A stretch of DNA of 47,594 nucleotides from Gammaproteobacteria bacterium (GTDB lineage: Bacteria; Pseudomonadota; Gammaproteobacteria; JACCXJ01): the NCBI GenBank assembly GCA_013697045.1, contig JACCXJ010000253.1:1-47594 (forward strand), in the 5' to 3' direction. The notes under the pieces were generated by a model. It had not been told where the DNA came from. It saw nothing but the letters and a program-made list of their open reading frames with translations, and made no database searches. Both the position numbers and the translations under genes were made by a program. This document shows positions 7,852 to 18,261 of the stretch, one piece after another. The first letter of the stretch is position 1, and each line of letters starts with the position of its first letter.

Positions 7852-8349
7852 ATGGGTCAACGAGGGGCACTGGAACGATTGTTCGAGCCCGCGGTGCGGG
7901 CACTGGGTTATGAGCTCGTCGGTGTGGAGCACATCGTCGGCAAGACGCGGTCACTGGTGCGGGTTTATATCGACAGCGAGACGGGTATCACATTGCACGA
8001 TTGTGAGCGGGTGAGCCGGCAACTCGGCGGGATCCTGGATGTCGAGGATCCGCTGCGGGGCGCCTATACCCTGGAGGTATCGTCGCCGGGGCTCGACCGA
8101 CCCTTGTACTGCTTGGAGCACTACGCGCGGTTCATGGGCCAGAGGGTACGCATGGAATTGAAACAGCCGATGGCCGGCCGCCGGCGCTTCGTGGGGCTCG
8201 TCGCGGCCGTGGAGGGAGACGGCGTGCGTATCACCGAGGACGGTCGCGACTATGCGATCCCGTTTGTCATGATCCACAGGGCCCGGCTGGTGCCCGAGGT
8301 GCCGTTTTGTACGAGATTAATTGGTAGGCAGCGCGGACGGATGGTATGA
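7852..8349 (+). CDS. rimP: Ribosome maturation factor RimP
   Basis: A 165-residue RimP, needed for maturation of the 30S subunit. The N-terminal alpha/beta domain has [20 protein letters not shown] and [13 protein letters not shown], followed by [14 protein letters not shown], the family signature. The C-terminal SH3-like domain is residues ~90-150. An AGAGGGTGA ribosome-binding site precedes the ATG. The stop overlaps the nusA start by four bases (ATGA-type coupling), as in the classical rimP-nusA-infB operon. Confidence 0.95.
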   Translation: MGQRGALERLFEPAVRALGYELVGVEHIVGKTRSLVRVYIDSETGITLHDCERVSRQLGGILDVEDPLRGAYTLEVSSPGLDRPLYCLEHYARFMGQRVRMELKQPMAGRRRFVGLVAAVEGDGVRITEDGRDYAIPFVMIHRARLVPEVPFCTRLIGRQRGRMV

Positions 8350-9962
8350 ACAAAGAGATCTTGACGGTGGTCGAGGTGGTGTCGAACGAGAAGGGTGTCG
8401 CGAAGGACATCATCTTCGAGGCCCTGGAGGCCGCGCTCGCCAGCGCCACCAAGCGACGTTTTCGCGAGGACGTGGAGGTGCGCGTCGCGATCGATCAGGC
8501 GACCGGCGACTACGAGGCCTTCCGGCGCTGGCAGGTCGTGGAGGACGCGGCCAAGGATCGGGTCGCCGCGCCCCTACCCCCGCGGGTTCACACCGGCGAC
8601 CTCGAAGACGAAGTCGCGGACACGAGCGGTGCCTTCGTTCCCGATCGCCAGATCCTCTTGAGTCAGGCGCGCGAGATCCCGGGGGGTATCGAGAGACCGG
8701 ATATCGAGATCGGTCACTTCATCGAGGAACCGATAGAGGCCTCGGAGTTCGGCCGCATCGCGGCGCAGACGGCCAAGCAGGTGATCGTTCAGAAGGTCCG
8801 CGATGCCGAGCGCGCCCAAGTGCTCGAGGCCTATCAGGACCGCAAGGGCCAGCTCGTGACCGGCACGGTCAAGCGGGTGGAGCGCGGCAACGTGATCCTG
8901 GACCTCGGCGGCAACGCCGAGGCCTTGATCGCCAAGGAAGAGATGCTGCCGCGGGAGATCGTACGGCCCGGCGACCGGCTGCGCGGCTATCTACGCGATG
9001 TGCGGCCGGAGAAGCGCGGCCCGCAGCTGTTCGTGAGCCGGACCGCGACCGATCTCCTGATCGAGCTGTTCCGCCTCGAGGTCCCCGAGATCGGCGAAGG
9101 GCTCATCGATGTCCTCGGTGCGGCGCGCGACCCCGGGGTGCGGGCCAAGATCGCCGTGCGCAGCCGCGACCCGCGCATCGATCCCGTCGGCGCGTGCGTC
9201 GGGATGCGCGGTTCCAGGGTTCAGGCCGTCTCCAACGAGTTGGGCGGCGAGCGGGTGGACATCATCCAGTGGAACGAGAACCCCGCGCAGTTCGTCATCA
9301 ATGCCATGGCGCCGGCCGACGTCGTGTCGATCCTGGTGGATGAAGATTCACACAGCATGGACGTGGCCGTGGGCGAGGATCAGCTCTCCCAGGCCATCGG
9401 GCGCAGCGGACAGAACGTGCGCCTGGCGAGCCAGCTCACCGGCTGGGAGCTGAACGTCATGACCGAGGCGGAGGCCGCCGAGAAGTCCGAGACCGAGATC
9501 CAGCGTATCCAGAAGGTGTTCATGGAGGGCCTCGAGGTCGACGAGGAGATCGCCAACATCCTGGCCCAGGAGGGGTTTTCCAGCATCGAGGAGGTGGCCT
9601 TCGTGCCCGAGAAGGAGATGCACGACATCGAGGAATTCGACCCCGATCTGATCGTGGAGCTGCGCAATCGGGCCAAAGACTGGCTGTTGACCCGCGCCAT
9701 CGCCAACGAAGAGCGCATGGGCGACATCAAGCCCGCCGAGGATCTGCTGGCAATGGCGGGCATGGACCCCGATCTGGCGTTCACCCTGGCCAGCCACGGC
9801 ATCCTGACGCTGGAGGACCTGGCGGACCAATCGGTGGACGAGCTCTGCGAGGTCGGGGACATCGCCCCGGAGCGCGCCGCCGAGCTCATCATGGTGGCGC
9901 GCGCCCCGTGGTTCGCATCGGCCGCAGAGGGGCAACCGGTCGGAGACAGGCTCGATGGCTGA
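8346..9962 (+). CDS. nusA: Transcription termination/antitermination factor NusA
   Basis: A 538-residue NusA that binds RNA polymerase and nascent RNA. The N-terminal polymerase-binding domain begins [20 protein letters not shown]. The S1 domain (~160-235) includes [20 protein letters not shown]. Two KH domains follow, with [20 protein letters not shown] and [20 protein letters not shown]. Two C-terminal acidic HhH repeats contain [17 protein letters not shown] and [16 protein letters not shown]. Compared with E. coli NusA there is an insertion of ~30 residues (residues ~64-95, containing [20 protein letters not shown]) inside the N-terminal domain, between WQVVED and [12 protein letters not shown]. 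The frame is open through it. Its stop overlaps the infB start. Confidence 0.95.
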   Translation: MNKEILTVVEVVSNEKGVAKDIIFEALEAALASATKRRFREDVEVRVAIDQATGDYEAFRRWQVVEDAAKDRVAAPLPPRVHTGDLEDEVADTSGAFVPDRQILLSQAREIPGGIERPDIEIGHFIEEPIEASEFGRIAAQTAKQVIVQKVRDAERAQVLEAYQDRKGQLVTGTVKRVERGNVILDLGGNAEALIAKEEMLPREIVRPGDRLRGYLRDVRPEKRGPQLFVSRTATDLLIELFRLEVPEIGEGLIDVLGAARDPGVRAKIAVRSRDPRIDPVGACVGMRGSRVQAVSNELGGERVDIIQWNENPAQFVINAMAPADVVSILVDEDSHSMDVAVGEDQLSQAIGRSGQNVRLASQLTGWELNVMTEAEAAEKSETEIQRIQKVFMEGLEVDEEIANILAQEGFSSIEEVAFVPEKEMHDIEEFDPDLIVELRNRAKDWLLTRAIANEERMGDIKPAEDLLAMAGMDPDLAFTLASHGILTLEDLADQSVDELCEVGDIAPERAAELIMVARAPWFASAAEGQPVGDRLDG

Positions 9963-12459
9963 CGTGACGGTCGAACAGTTCGCCCAGGTCGTCGGGATCA
10001 CCGTGGATCGCTTGATCGCACAGCTCGACGAGGCGGGACTGGCCAACCGCCAGGCCGGCGACACCATCACCGAAAACGAGAAGGGTGCCTTGCTGTCGCA
10101 CCTCCGACAGCGCCATGGGCGGGGTGCCGAAGGCAAGGAGCCGACGCGCATCGTCTTGCAGCGCAAGACCATGAGCGAGATCAAGCTCTCGGTCGAGCGC
10201 CGCGGGGCGCGGACCACCACCAAGACCGTGAGCGTCGAGTTCCGCAAGCGCCGCACCTACGTCAAGCGCAGCGTGATGACGGAGGGAGAGACCCAGAAAC
10301 GTGCCGAGGAGACGGTCGAGCGCGAACGCGTCCTGGCCCTCGAGCAGGCCGCGCAGGAAGAGACCCGCCTTGCGGACGAGCGCCGTCAGGAAGAGGAACG
10401 CCAGAGGCACGAGGCGGTCGAGCGCGAGGCCCAGGAGGCCGAGGCGCGCGAGCGCGCCCGCGCCGCGGAGCAACAGGCACGCGAGGCACCCGTGATCGTC
10501 CCCGCGCCGCCCCCGCAGCCGGCGGCGCCCGAGCAGCGGCGGCCGGCGCGGCGCCAGAAGGGGGATGGCGCACCCGCGCCGGGCCGCCAGGAGCTGCACG
10601 TCGCGACCAGCAAGTCGGGGCGCCGCAAGCGAAAGCCGATGGCGCGCCGGGTGGTCGTGCCGATCTCAACCCGGCACGGGTTCGCGATGCCGACCGCGCC
10701 CATCGTGCGCGAGGTCGCGATACCGGATCGCGTGACGGTCGCGGAGCTGGCCCAGAGGATGTCGGTCAAGGCCGCCGAGGTGATCAAGTGCCTGATGAAC
10801 GTCGGGACGATGGCGAACATCAACCAGATCATCGACCAGGAAACCGCCGCCATCGTCGTGGAAGAGATGGGGCACAAGGCCAGGCTCTTGAACGACGACG
10901 CCCTCGAGGCCGACCTCGTGCGCACCACCTCCGCGGGCGAGGCACAGGCCGATCCGCGATCGCCCGTGGTGACCATCATGGGGCACGTCGATCACGGTAA
11001 GACGTCGTTGCTCGATTACATCCGGCGCACCCGGGTCGCGGCGGGGGAGGCCGGCGGGATCACGCAGCACATCGGTGCCTATCACGTCTCGACCGACAAG
11101 GGCAGCATCACCTTCCTCGATACCCCCGGGCATGCGGCCTTCACCGCGATGCGCGCCCGCGGCGCCAAGGTGACCGACATCGTCATCCTGGTGGTCGCCG
11201 CCGACGACGGCGTCAAGACCCAGACGGTCGAGGCCATCCAGCACGCCAAGGCCGCCGCGGTCCCGATCCTGGTCGCCGTCACCAAGATCGACAAACCGGA
11301 GGCCGATCCGGATCGCGTCAAGCAAGAGCTGTCCGTGCACGGCATCCTCCCCGAGGAGTGGGGCGGCGAGGTCCTGTTTACCCCGGTGTCGGCCAAGTCC
11401 GGCGAGGGGATCGACGCCTTGTTGGAGGCCATCCTGTTGCAGGCCGAGGTGATGGAGATCACGGCCGTTCGGGACGGCCCGGCCTCCGGCACCGTGATCG
11501 AGGCGCGGCTCGATAAGGGGCGTGGACCGGTGGCCACGATCCTGGTCCAAAGCGGCACGCTCCGGAAGGGCGATGTGCTCCTGTGCGGGCAGGAGTTCGG
11601 CCGCATCCGCGCGATGCTGGACGAAAACGGGCGGTTCATCGACGAGGCCGGGCCTTCGCTACCAGTCGAGGTACTGGGTCTGTCCAATGTCCCCAATGCC
11701 GGTGACGAGGCCCAGGTCGCCCCCGATGAGCGCCGGGCGCGAGAGATCGCGCAGGTCCGTCACAGCAGACAGCGCGAGGGCAAGCTGGCCCGGCAGCAGG
11801 CCCAGAAGCTCGGCAACGTCCTGTCCCAGATGGAGGAGGGCAAGGCCAGCGCCGTGAACCTGCTCATCAAGGCCGACGTACAGGGCTCCGCGGAGGCGCT
11901 CTGCGATGCCTTGACCGGCCTGTCCACCGACGAGGTACGCGTCGATATCATCGCGAGCGGCATGGGTGGCATCACCGAATCCGATGTCAACCTGGCCGTG
12001 ACATCGCGTGCCGCCATCATCGGCTTCAATGTGCGCGCCGACGCTTCGGCGCGGCGGCGGGTCGAGGACACCGGTATCGATCTACGCTATTACAGCATCA
12101 TCTACGACGTCATCGACGATGTGAAGGCGGTGATGAGCGGTCTCCTGGCCCCGGAGGTCAAAGAGACGATCATCGGCAACGCGGAGGTCCGCGACGTGTT
12201 CCGCTCATCGCGCTTCGGCGCCATCGCCGGCTGCATCGTGACGAGCGGCGTGGTGCGCCGCAATAGCCCCATCCGGGTGCTGCGCGACAATATCGTGATC
12301 TTCGAAGGCGGCCTGGAGTCCTTACGCCGCTTCCGCGACGACGTCGCCGAGGTCAAGTCCGGCACCGAATGCGGGATCGGGGTTAAGGACTACAATGACG
12401 TCAAACCCGGCGATCAGATCGAGGTCTTCGAACGGGTCGAGTTGGCCCGCAGCCTGTAG
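9955..12459 (+). CDS. infB: Translation initiation factor IF-2
   Basis: An 834-residue IF-2, the GTPase that places fMet-tRNA on the 30S subunit. Order: N-terminal IF2_N fold (residues 1-50, [20 protein letters not shown]); an IF2-associated segment (~55-105); a highly charged Arg/Glu helix (~110-185) and Pro/Ala linker; a second IF2_N (~255-310); the G domain with [14 protein letters not shown] (~341), DTPGHAAF and TKID; domains II-IV ending at [18 protein letters not shown]. It overlaps nusA by eight bases. An inverted-repeat element begins 28 bases after its stop. Confidence 0.97.
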   Translation: MADVTVEQFAQVVGITVDRLIAQLDEAGLANRQAGDTITENEKGALLSHLRQRHGRGAEGKEPTRIVLQRKTMSEIKLSVERRGARTTTKTVSVEFRKRRTYVKRSVMTEGETQKRAEETVERERVLALEQAAQEETRLADERRQEEERQRHEAVEREAQEAEARERARAAEQQAREAPVIVPAPPPQPAAPEQRRPARRQKGDGAPAPGRQELHVATSKSGRRKRKPMARRVVVPISTRHGFAMPTAPIVREVAIPDRVTVAELAQRMSVKAAEVIKCLMNVGTMANINQIIDQETAAIVVEEMGHKARLLNDDALEADLVRTTSAGEAQADPRSPVVTIMGHVDHGKTSLLDYIRRTRVAAGEAGGITQHIGAYHVSTDKGSITFLDTPGHAAFTAMRARGAKVTDIVILVVAADDGVKTQTVEAIQHAKAAAVPILVAVTKIDKPEADPDRVKQELSVHGILPEEWGGEVLFTPVSAKSGEGIDALLEAILLQAEVMEITAVRDGPASGTVIEARLDKGRGPVATILVQSGTLRKGDVLLCGQEFGRIRAMLDENGRFIDEAGPSLPVEVLGLSNVPNAGDEAQVAPDERRAREIAQVRHSRQREGKLARQQAQKLGNVLSQMEEGKASAVNLLIKADVQGSAEALCDALTGLSTDEVRVDIIASGMGGITESDVNLAVTSRAAIIGFNVRADASARRRVEDTGIDLRYYSIIYDVIDDVKAVMSGLLAPEVKETIIGNAEVRDVFRSSRFGAIAGCIVTSGVVRRNSPIRVLRDNIVIFEGGLESLRRFRDDVAEVKSGTECGIGVKDYNDVKPGDQIEVFERVELARSL

Positions 12460-12947
12460 TGATTACAGCGGGAAAAAAAGGGGGTCAAAAAAAGGGGTCG
12501 GAGTCAATTTCGATTCGGCCCCGCAGGGTCTTCGAGTCTTTGTCTACGAAATTGACTCCGACCCCTTTTTTTGAAGACCGTACCCTGCGGGTCGCGGCCC
12601 TCATTCAGCGCACGCTCGCCCCGCTCTTGCAGGCGGAGGCGCGGGAACGCGGTCTGGGTCTTGTGAGCATCACGAGCGTCGCGCTCAGCCGCGATCTGCG
12701 GCATGCCAGGGTCTATGTCTCGGCGCTCTCGGGAGGCGTTCCCGATCCCATCGCGCGCATACAGCGCGGCGTCGGGCGCTATCGAGCCCATGTCGCCAAG
12801 GCGCTGCGGCTGCGGGTGGTGCCACGGCTCGTGTTCGTCGCCGATGACACACAGGCGCGCGCGGCGCGCATCAACGCGCTGCTCGCGGGCTCGAACGGCG
12901 CTCCCGGCGCTGCGTCGGCGGATCCTTGCCCGCACCCCCTTTTCTAA
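12459..12947 (+). CDS. rbfA: Ribosome-binding factor A with a repeat-encoded N-terminus
   Basis: RbfA binds the 30S subunit during 16S rRNA 5' end maturation. The family sequence starts only at residue ~42 (RTLRVAALIQRTLAPLLQAE, then LVSITSVALSRDLRHARVYV). Nothing like the usual Met-Arg-Leu-containing start is present. The frame before it is open through the inverted-repeat element at 12487-12572 back to a GTG that overlaps the infB stop. The first ~40 residues (MITAGKKGGQKKGSESIS...) are therefore read from the repeat. Alternatively an unrecognised start such as TTG/CTG near 12590 is used. The C-terminal residues after LLAGS are low-complexity. The gene lies between infB and truB, as usual. 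Confidence 0.85.
   Translation: MITAGKKGGQKKGSESISIRPRRVFESLSTKLTPTPFFEDRTLRVAALIQRTLAPLLQAEARERGLGLVSITSVALSRDLRHARVYVSALSGGVPDPIARIQRGVGRYRAHVAKALRLRVVPRLVFVADDTQARAARINALLAGSNGAPGAASADPCPHPLF
12487..12572. repeat. Perfect 26-bp inverted repeat inserted at the infB/rbfA junction
   Basis: The left arm 12487-12512 (7 A, then GGGGTCGGAGTCAATTTCG) and the right arm 12547-12572 are exact reverse complements around a 34-base loop (attcggccccgcagggtcttc...). The transcript would form a very stable hairpin. A partial direct repeat (GGGGTCAAA) sits just left of it. This has the form of a REP/MITE-like element rather than a terminator, because it lies within an operon and is read through in the rbfA frame. 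A related GGGGTC(A/G)GA motif is repeated at 5789-5837. Confidence 0.9.
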
Positions 12948-13009
12948 TTGATGATGGCGCGCGTCCTGGTCCCCCGCACCGCCTGCTCGAAAGCCCCCTG
13001 CTCGAACCT

Positions 13010-13927
13010 ATGGTCTCGCAACGGTGGCCGCGCCGTGATGTGAGCGGCATCCTGCTATTCATCAAATCGCCGGGGCCCAGCTCGAACGAGGCCCTGCAGT
13101 GCGTCAAACGCCTCTATCAGGCCCGCAAGGCCGGCCATACGGGCAGTCTGGACCGGCTCGCCACGGGGCTACTGCCGATCTGTTTCGGCGAGGCCACCAA
13201 GCTCTCCGGCTTCCTGCTCAACGCCGACAAGTGCTATCGGGCGATCGTGAAGCTCGGGGTGGTGACGACCACCGGAGACGCCGAAGGGGAGGTAATCCGC
13301 GAGCGGCCGGTGACGGACCTCGACGCGGCGCGCGTCGCCGGGGTCTTCCGCGCTATGCTGGGCGCAAAGACCCAGGTGCCGCCCATGCACTCGGCGCTCA
13401 AGCACCAGGGGCAGCGGCTCTACGAGCTGGCCCATCGTGGGATCGCGATCGAGCGCCAGCCACGTCCGATCGTGATCCATGCGCTCGACCTGGTCCGCTT
13501 TCTGGGAGACGCGCTCGAGATCGGCGTGCGCTGTTCCAAGGGGACCTATATCCGGACCCTGGCCGAGGACATCGGAGAGGCCCTCGGTTGCGGGGGGCAT
13601 GTCGCGTCCCTGGAACGAACGGCGGTCGGTGGCTTCGAGGTGCGCGACGCCATCGACCTCTGCGGGCTCACCGAGCTCGCATCCACGGGTCTCCAGGCGC
13701 TCGATGCCAGGCTCCTGCCGCTCGATTGCGTCTTGCCGGGGGAACCCGCCGTTGCGCTGTCCCGGGATGCCGCCTATTACCTGGGGCGGGGTCAGGCGGT
13801 CCTGGTGGCGCACGCGCCCAAGGCGGGCCTCGTCAAGCTCTACGACGATCGGCGCCGGTTCCTGGGGGTCGGCGAGGTGCAGGACGACGGCCGGATCGCG
13901 CCACGGCGCCTGCTCAGGACGGCATGA
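13010..13927 (+). CDS. truB: tRNA pseudouridine(55) synthase TruB
   Basis: A ~305-residue TruB, which makes Psi55 in the T-loop of tRNAs. The catalytic motif is AGHTGSLDRLATGLLPICFG, with the nucleophilic Asp at residue ~46. Other conserved blocks are CYRAIVKLGVVTTTGDAEGE, QVPPMHSALKHQGQRLYELA and CSKGTYIRTLAEDIGEALGC, and a C-terminal PUA-like region (~235-305). Two positions that are normally fixed differ: GSLDP is GSLDR, and the N-terminal DKP motif reads IKSPG. The start at 13010 (MVSQRWPRRDVSGILL) leaves a typical N-terminus; the frame is open upstream to 12926. No clear ribosome-binding site is seen for either. Confidence 0.93.
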   Translation: MVSQRWPRRDVSGILLFIKSPGPSSNEALQCVKRLYQARKAGHTGSLDRLATGLLPICFGEATKLSGFLLNADKCYRAIVKLGVVTTTGDAEGEVIRERPVTDLDAARVAGVFRAMLGAKTQVPPMHSALKHQGQRLYELAHRGIAIERQPRPIVIHALDLVRFLGDALEIGVRCSKGTYIRTLAEDIGEALGCGGHVASLERTAVGGFEVRDAIDLCGLTELASTGLQALDARLLPLDCVLPGEPAVALSRDAAYYLGRGQAVLVAHAPKAGLVKLYDDRRRFLGVGEVQDDGRIAPRRLLRTA

Positions 13928-14029
13928 GCGGCGCGTGCCTCACTTGTCGTTCTCTCCTGGGGATACTAGAATCAACCTTTTGCGCCATCACGGGCTTCGA
14001 GGCATCGATACCAATGGGGAGATGACATC

Positions 14030-14296
14030 GTGCTGACCGCCGAGGCAAAGAAAGACATTGTCGATAAACACCGGCTCGCGCCCGGTGACACTGGATCGCC
14101 CGAGGTGCAGGTGGCCCTGCTGACCCGTCGCATCGAGGACCTCGGCGAGCACTTCAAGGCCCACCGCAAAGACCACCATTCCCGGCAGGGGCTTTTGCGC
14201 ATCGTCAACAAACGTCGCAAGCTCCTGGAGTACCTGAAGACGTACCACCTGCAGCGCTACCGCGATCTGATCGCGGCCTTGGGTTTGCGAAAATAG
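14030..14296 (+). CDS. rpsO: 30S ribosomal protein S15
   Basis: An 88-residue S15 that binds the central domain of 16S rRNA. It begins with GTG ([14 protein letters not shown]), with GGGGAGATG as ribosome-binding site. Family blocks [37 protein letters not shown] and RRKLLEYLK are intact. It lies between truB and pnp, the usual gammaproteobacterial order; in E. coli S15 represses its own translation through a leader pseudoknot, which I did not check here. Confidence 0.97.
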   Translation: MLTAEAKKDIVDKHRLAPGDTGSPEVQVALLTRRIEDLGEHFKAHRKDHHSRQGLLRIVNKRRKLLEYLKTYHLQRYRDLIAALGLRK

Positions 14297-14365
14297 GCCC
14301 GGGGAACCGCTCGATCATCGTGGCGGTGCGAGAATGCCCATTGAAATCGGCCTGGGAGCCCTGTC

Positions 14366-16480
14366 ATGGCAGCAATAAGAAGAAGCTTCGAGTATGGTCC
14401 CCGGACCGTGGTGCTGGAGACCGGAGAGATAGCGCGGCAGGCCACGGCCGCGGTGATGGCCAGCATGGGCGACACCGTCGTCCTGGTGAGCGTGGTCGGG
14501 AACAAGGCGGCGATCCCGGGCCGCGACTTCTTCCCCTTGACCGTCGACTACCAGGAACGGACTTATGCCGCGGGCAAGATCCCGGGCGGGTTCTTCAAGC
14601 GCGAAGGGCGTCCCAGCGAGAAGGAGACGCTCACCTCGCGCCTGATCGACCGGCCCTTGCGGCCGCTCTTCCCCAAGGGCTTCCATCATGAGGTCCAGAT
14701 CATCGCGACGGTCCTGTCGCTGGATCCCGAGATCGACCCCGACATCCCGGCCTTGATCGGTGCATCGGCCGCGGTCAGCCTGTCGGGGCTCCCGTTCGAC
14801 GGCCCGATCGGCGCCGCGCGGGTGGGCTACATCGACGGTCAGTACGTACTGAACCCGACCTTCGGCCAGCTCGCCACCTCGGCGCTGAACCTGGTGGTTG
14901 CGGGGACAAAGAGCTCGGTGCTCATGGTCGAATCGGAGGCCCATCAGTTGTCCGAGGAGGTGATGCTCGGCGCGGTCATGTTCGGGCATGCAGAGATGCA
15001 GGTCGCGATCGACAACATCCGTGCCCTGCGCGAAGAAGCCGGGGCCGGCGCCTGGCCGTGGAGCCCGCCCCCCAAGGATCAGGCGCTCGAAGAGCGTGTC
15101 CAGTCCTTCCTCGGCGGGCGGCTGCGCGAGGTCTATGCCACGACCGACAAGCTTGCGCGGCGCGATGCCCTTGGCGCCCTGCGCAAAGAGGCCGTCGCCG
15201 CCTTGGCCGGCGGGACTTCCACGGATGCGACGCCCGGGTGGACCGAGGCGCAGGTGGCGCACGCCTTCGAACGGATCGAGCATGAGCTGGTGCGGCACAT
15301 GATCCTGGAGGAGGCCAAGCGCATCGATGGGCGGCCGATGGACGCCGTGCGGCCCATCCAGATCCGGGTCGGGCTATTGCCGCGGACCCATGGCTCGGCG
15401 CTCTTCACGCGCGGCGAGACCCAGGCACTCGTGATCACGGCCCTCGGCACCGAGCGGGATGCGCAGATCATCGATGCCATCGAGGGCGAGCGCCGGGATC
15501 CGTTCCTCCTGCATTACAACTTCCCCCCCTACTCCGTCGGTGAAACCGGCCGAGTCGGGTCGCCCAAGCGTCGCGAGATCGGTCACGGACGCCTGGCCAA
15601 GCGCGCGGTGCTGGCGGTCATGCCGGACCCGGAGGAGTTCCCCTATGTGATCCGCGTAGTGTCCGAGATCACCGAATCGAACGGATCGAGCTCCATGGCC
15701 ACGGTGTGCGGGACCAGCCTCTCGCTCATGGATGCCGGTGTTCCGGTCAAGGCGCCGGTCGCGGGCATCGCCATGGGTCTCGTCAAGGAGGGAGACAAGT
15801 TCGCCGTGCTGTCCGACATCGTGGGCGATGAGGACCACCTGGGCGACATGGACTTCAAGGTGGCCGGTACCCAGACGGGTGTCACGGCCCTGCAGATGGA
15901 CATCAAGATCAGCGGGATCACCCGCGAGATCATGCAGGTCGCGCTCGCCCAGGCGCGCGCGGGACGCTTGCACATCCTGCAAGAGATGGATGCCGTGCTG
16001 GACAAACCGCGCACCGAGATGTCCGAATATGCGCCGCGCATCATCACCATCAAGATCGATCCCGAGAAGATCAGAGACGTGATCGGCAAGGGCGGCACCA
16101 CCATCCGCGCCATCACCGAGCAGACCGGTGCCGTCATCGATATCTCCGACGACGGCACCGTGAAGATCGCCTCCGTCGACAACGCCGCCGGACAGGAGGC
16201 GCGTCGGCGCGTCGAGCAGATCACGGCCGATGTGCAGGTGGGGATGATCTATGAAGGCCGGGTCGCCAAGCTCATGGACTTCGGGGCCTTCGTCACCATT
16301 TTGCCCGGCAAGGACGGGCTCGTGCACATCTCCCAGATCTCCGAGGAGCGCGTGGAGAACGTGGGGGACAAGCTCCGGGAAGGGGATATGGTCAAGGTGA
16401 AGGTCCTGGAGGTGGACAAGCAGGGGCGCATCCGGCTCAGCATGAAGGCGGTGAACGCCGGGGACCGGGCGAGGGCATAG
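14366..16480 (+). CDS. pnp: Polynucleotide phosphorylase
   Basis: A 704-residue PNPase, a phosphorolytic 3'-5' exoribonuclease of the degradosome. Two RNase PH domains are seen: the first from [20 protein letters not shown] to ~residue 215, the second from [20 protein letters not shown] with [10 protein letters not shown] and [23 protein letters not shown] domain follows ([20 protein letters not shown]), then an S1 domain ([33 protein letters not shown]). Length and domain order are normal. It is 69 bases after rpsO and is probably co-transcribed. Confidence 0.98.
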   Translation: MAAIRRSFEYGPRTVVLETGEIARQATAAVMASMGDTVVLVSVVGNKAAIPGRDFFPLTVDYQERTYAAGKIPGGFFKREGRPSEKETLTSRLIDRPLRPLFPKGFHHEVQIIATVLSLDPEIDPDIPALIGASAAVSLSGLPFDGPIGAARVGYIDGQYVLNPTFGQLATSALNLVVAGTKSSVLMVESEAHQLSEEVMLGAVMFGHAEMQVAIDNIRALREEAGAGAWPWSPPPKDQALEERVQSFLGGRLREVYATTDKLARRDALGALRKEAVAALAGGTSTDATPGWTEAQVAHAFERIEHELVRHMILEEAKRIDGRPMDAVRPIQIRVGLLPRTHGSALFTRGETQALVITALGTERDAQIIDAIEGERRDPFLLHYNFPPYSVGETGRVGSPKRREIGHGRLAKRAVLAVMPDPEEFPYVIRVVSEITESNGSSSMATVCGTSLSLMDAGVPVKAPVAGIAMGLVKEGDKFAVLSDIVGDEDHLGDMDFKVAGTQTGVTALQMDIKISGITREIMQVALAQARAGRLHILQEMDAVLDKPRTEMSEYAPRIITIKIDPEKIRDVIGKGGTTIRAITEQTGAVIDISDDGTVKIASVDNAAGQEARRRVEQITADVQVGMIYEGRVAKLMDFGAFVTILPGKDGLVHISQISEERVENVGDKLREGDMVKVKVLEVDKQGRIRLSMKAVNAGDRARA

Positions 16481-16557
16481 CAACTCGCTCCCGCGTTCCC
16501 GAGAGCGCCCCTAGGGGTGAAATGGTATTTTCTCAGATAGCAGTCTTGCGAGGACAC

Positions 16558-16806
16558 ATGGTCAGCATTCGTCTCAGCCGCCACGGCACCAAGAAGAGGC
16601 CCTTCTACCACATCGTGGTGACGGACAGCCGGAACCGTCGCGATGGGCGCCATCTCGAGCGCATCGGCTACCTGGACCCCTTGGCCGCTGAAGCGGCCGC
16701 GGCCTGCAAGATCGATGTGGCGCGCGCCGGCTATTGGTTGGCCTGCGGCGCCAAGGCGTCCGCGCGCGTCGCCGGCCTGCTCAAGAAGCACGCCCCGCCG
16801 GCCTAG
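16558..16806 (+). CDS. rpsP: 30S ribosomal protein S16
   Basis: An 82-residue S16 (MVSIRLSRHGTKKRPFYHIV, then DGRHLERIGYLDPLA). The ATG at 16558 has a GAGGA site just upstream, so the longer frame from 16522 is not used. It heads the conserved rpsP-rimM-trmD-rplS operon. Confidence 0.97.
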   Translation: MVSIRLSRHGTKKRPFYHIVVTDSRNRRDGRHLERIGYLDPLAAEAAAACKIDVARAGYWLACGAKASARVAGLLKKHAPPA

Positions 16807-16840
16807 CCAACGCTCGGCCGAGGGGGCTGCCCGCGGCGCG

Positions 16841-17392
16841 ATGTCGCTGATCGCCACAGCCCAAAAGGCGATAGAGACGGCTTCCCCAGGCGGCGCGGGG
16901 TTCATAGTCCTGGGCCGCATCGCCGGCTTGCATGGCCTTCAAGGGGGGCTCAAGGTGTATTCGTACACCCGTCCCGCCGAGGGGATCCTCGAGTACACGC
17001 CCTGGTATCTGGACTTCGGCGGGGCTTGGCAGGCCGTCGTCAGGACCGATGCCTACGCCCGCCAGAAGCGGCTCATCGCGTATCTGGACGGCTTCGGCGA
17101 TCGCGATCGTGCGACCGGGCTCGTGGGCGCGGACATCGCCGTGCGGCGCGCGCAGCTCAGACCTTTGCAAGTCGGTGAGCACTATTGGGTGGACCTCATC
17201 GGCCTGGAGGCCTACACCCCGACCGGCCAGCATCTTGGGAGCGTCGTCGGCATGCTGGACACGGGGGCGAACGACGTCCTGATCGTGCGCGGCGAGCGCG
17301 ATCGCCTGGTTCCCTACGTGGAGGGGGTGTACGTCCGCAACGTCGATCTGGCGAACCGCCGGTTGGTGATCGATTGGCGCCTGGATGATTGA
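16841..17392 (+). CDS. rimM: 16S rRNA processing protein RimM
   Basis: A 183-residue RimM, which assists maturation of the 30S head with S19. The N-terminal RimM beta-barrel has FIVLGRIAGLHGLQGGLKVY and SYTRPAEGILEY. A PRC-barrel follows: EHYWVDLIGLEAYTPTGQHL, GANDVLIVRG, VPYVEGVYVRNVDLANRRLV. The ATG at 16841 gives ~20 residues before the first domain strand; the ribosome-binding site is weak, so a later start is possible. The stop is three bases before the trmD start. Confidence 0.93.
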   Translation: MSLIATAQKAIETASPGGAGFIVLGRIAGLHGLQGGLKVYSYTRPAEGILEYTPWYLDFGGAWQAVVRTDAYARQKRLIAYLDGFGDRDRATGLVGADIAVRRAQLRPLQVGEHYWVDLIGLEAYTPTGQHLGSVVGMLDTGANDVLIVRGERDRLVPYVEGVYVRNVDLANRRLVIDWRLDD

Positions 17393-17395
17393 TCG

Positions 17396-18184
17396 GTGCT
17401 GCGGATCGCGGTGGTCACGTTGTTCCCCGAGATGTTTCGGGCGATCATGGACTACGGCGTTACCGGGCGCGCGGTGGCCCGGGGTGACGTCCGGATCGAG
17501 ACGCGCAACCCCCGGGACTTCGCCACGGGCCATTACCGGGCCGTGGATGATCGCCCGTATGGCGGCGGTCCCGGGATGGTGATGATGTACCGGCCGCTGG
17601 TGGACGCCATCGCCGCTGCGCGCGGCGCTCTAGGACCTGGGGCCAGCGTGATCGCGATGACGCCGCAGGGCCGTCGCCTCGATCAGGCGGCGGTCGCGCG
17701 GCTGGCGCGCCAGGGGCCGCTGGTGATCGTGGCCGGCCGCTACGAGGGCGTGGACGAGCGGGTGCTCGTGTCGCAGGTGGACGAGGAATGGTCGATCGGC
17801 GATTATGTGCTGAGCGGGGGTGAGATCGCGGCCATGGTGCTGATCGATGTGATGGTGCGCCTGCTGCCGGGCGTCCTCGGGCACGCCGACTCGGCACGCG
17901 AGGAGTCGTTCCAGACGGGGCTCCTGGATCACCCGCACTACACGCGGCCCGAGGTGATCGATGGGCGGGCGGTGCCGCCGGTGCTGCTCACGGGCGACCA
18001 TGGGGCGATCCGGCGTTGGCGGTTGAAGGCGACCCTGGGGCGGACCTGGATCAGACGGCCGGACCTCCTGGCCGAGCGGTCGTTTGGCCCGGACGAGGCC
18101 ACGCTCCTGGAAGAATACCTTCGGGAGCACCAGCTTCTTCCCTCCCCCGGGCAGGGGCAGGGGGAGGGTGAGGGCGGGGGTTGA
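17396..18184 (+). CDS. trmD: tRNA (guanine-N1)-methyltransferase TrmD
   Basis: A 262-residue SPOUT methyltransferase that makes m1G37. It starts with GTG ([20 protein letters not shown]). Conserved parts are [28 protein letters not shown], the trefoil-knot stretch [20 protein letters not shown], and [19 protein letters not shown]. The last ~16 residues ([16 protein letters not shown]) are read from a C/G-rich repeat element that overlaps the 3' end, so the original C-terminus was probably shorter or different. It is followed by two repeat elements before rplS. Confidence 0.95.
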   Translation: MLRIAVVTLFPEMFRAIMDYGVTGRAVARGDVRIETRNPRDFATGHYRAVDDRPYGGGPGMVMMYRPLVDAIAAARGALGPGASVIAMTPQGRRLDQAAVARLARQGPLVIVAGRYEGVDERVLVSQVDEEWSIGDYVLSGGEIAAMVLIDVMVRLLPGVLGHADSAREESFQTGLLDHPHYTRPEVIDGRAVPPVLLTGDHGAIRRWRLKATLGRTWIRRPDLLAERSFGPDEATLLEEYLREHQLLPSPGQGQGEGEGGG

Positions 18185-18249
18185 GCGTCGCATAGTTCTG
18201 AGAAACTCAACCCCCATCCTACCCTTCCCCCTTCCAGGGGGAAGGAATC
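18136..18249. repeat. GC-rich palindromic repeat at the trmD 3' end
   Basis: Segments ccctcccccgggcagg...ggggagggtgagggcgggggttgag and ctcaacccccatcctaccc...cttccccctt-ccag-ggggaagg form nested inverted repeats. One perfect pair is gggggttgag (18176-18185) with ctcaaccccc (18206-18215). It overlaps the last codons of trmD, and its position suggests insertion into the operon. It could act as a transcript-stabilising hairpin or partial terminator. Confidence 0.7.
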
Positions 18250-18261
18250 GAAAAGAGTCAG

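Noticed and set aside
12487..12572. The infB/rbfA inverted repeat as a simple terminator
   Set aside because: It lies inside a conserved operon, its arms are 26 bp with a long loop, and the rbfA frame is open through it.
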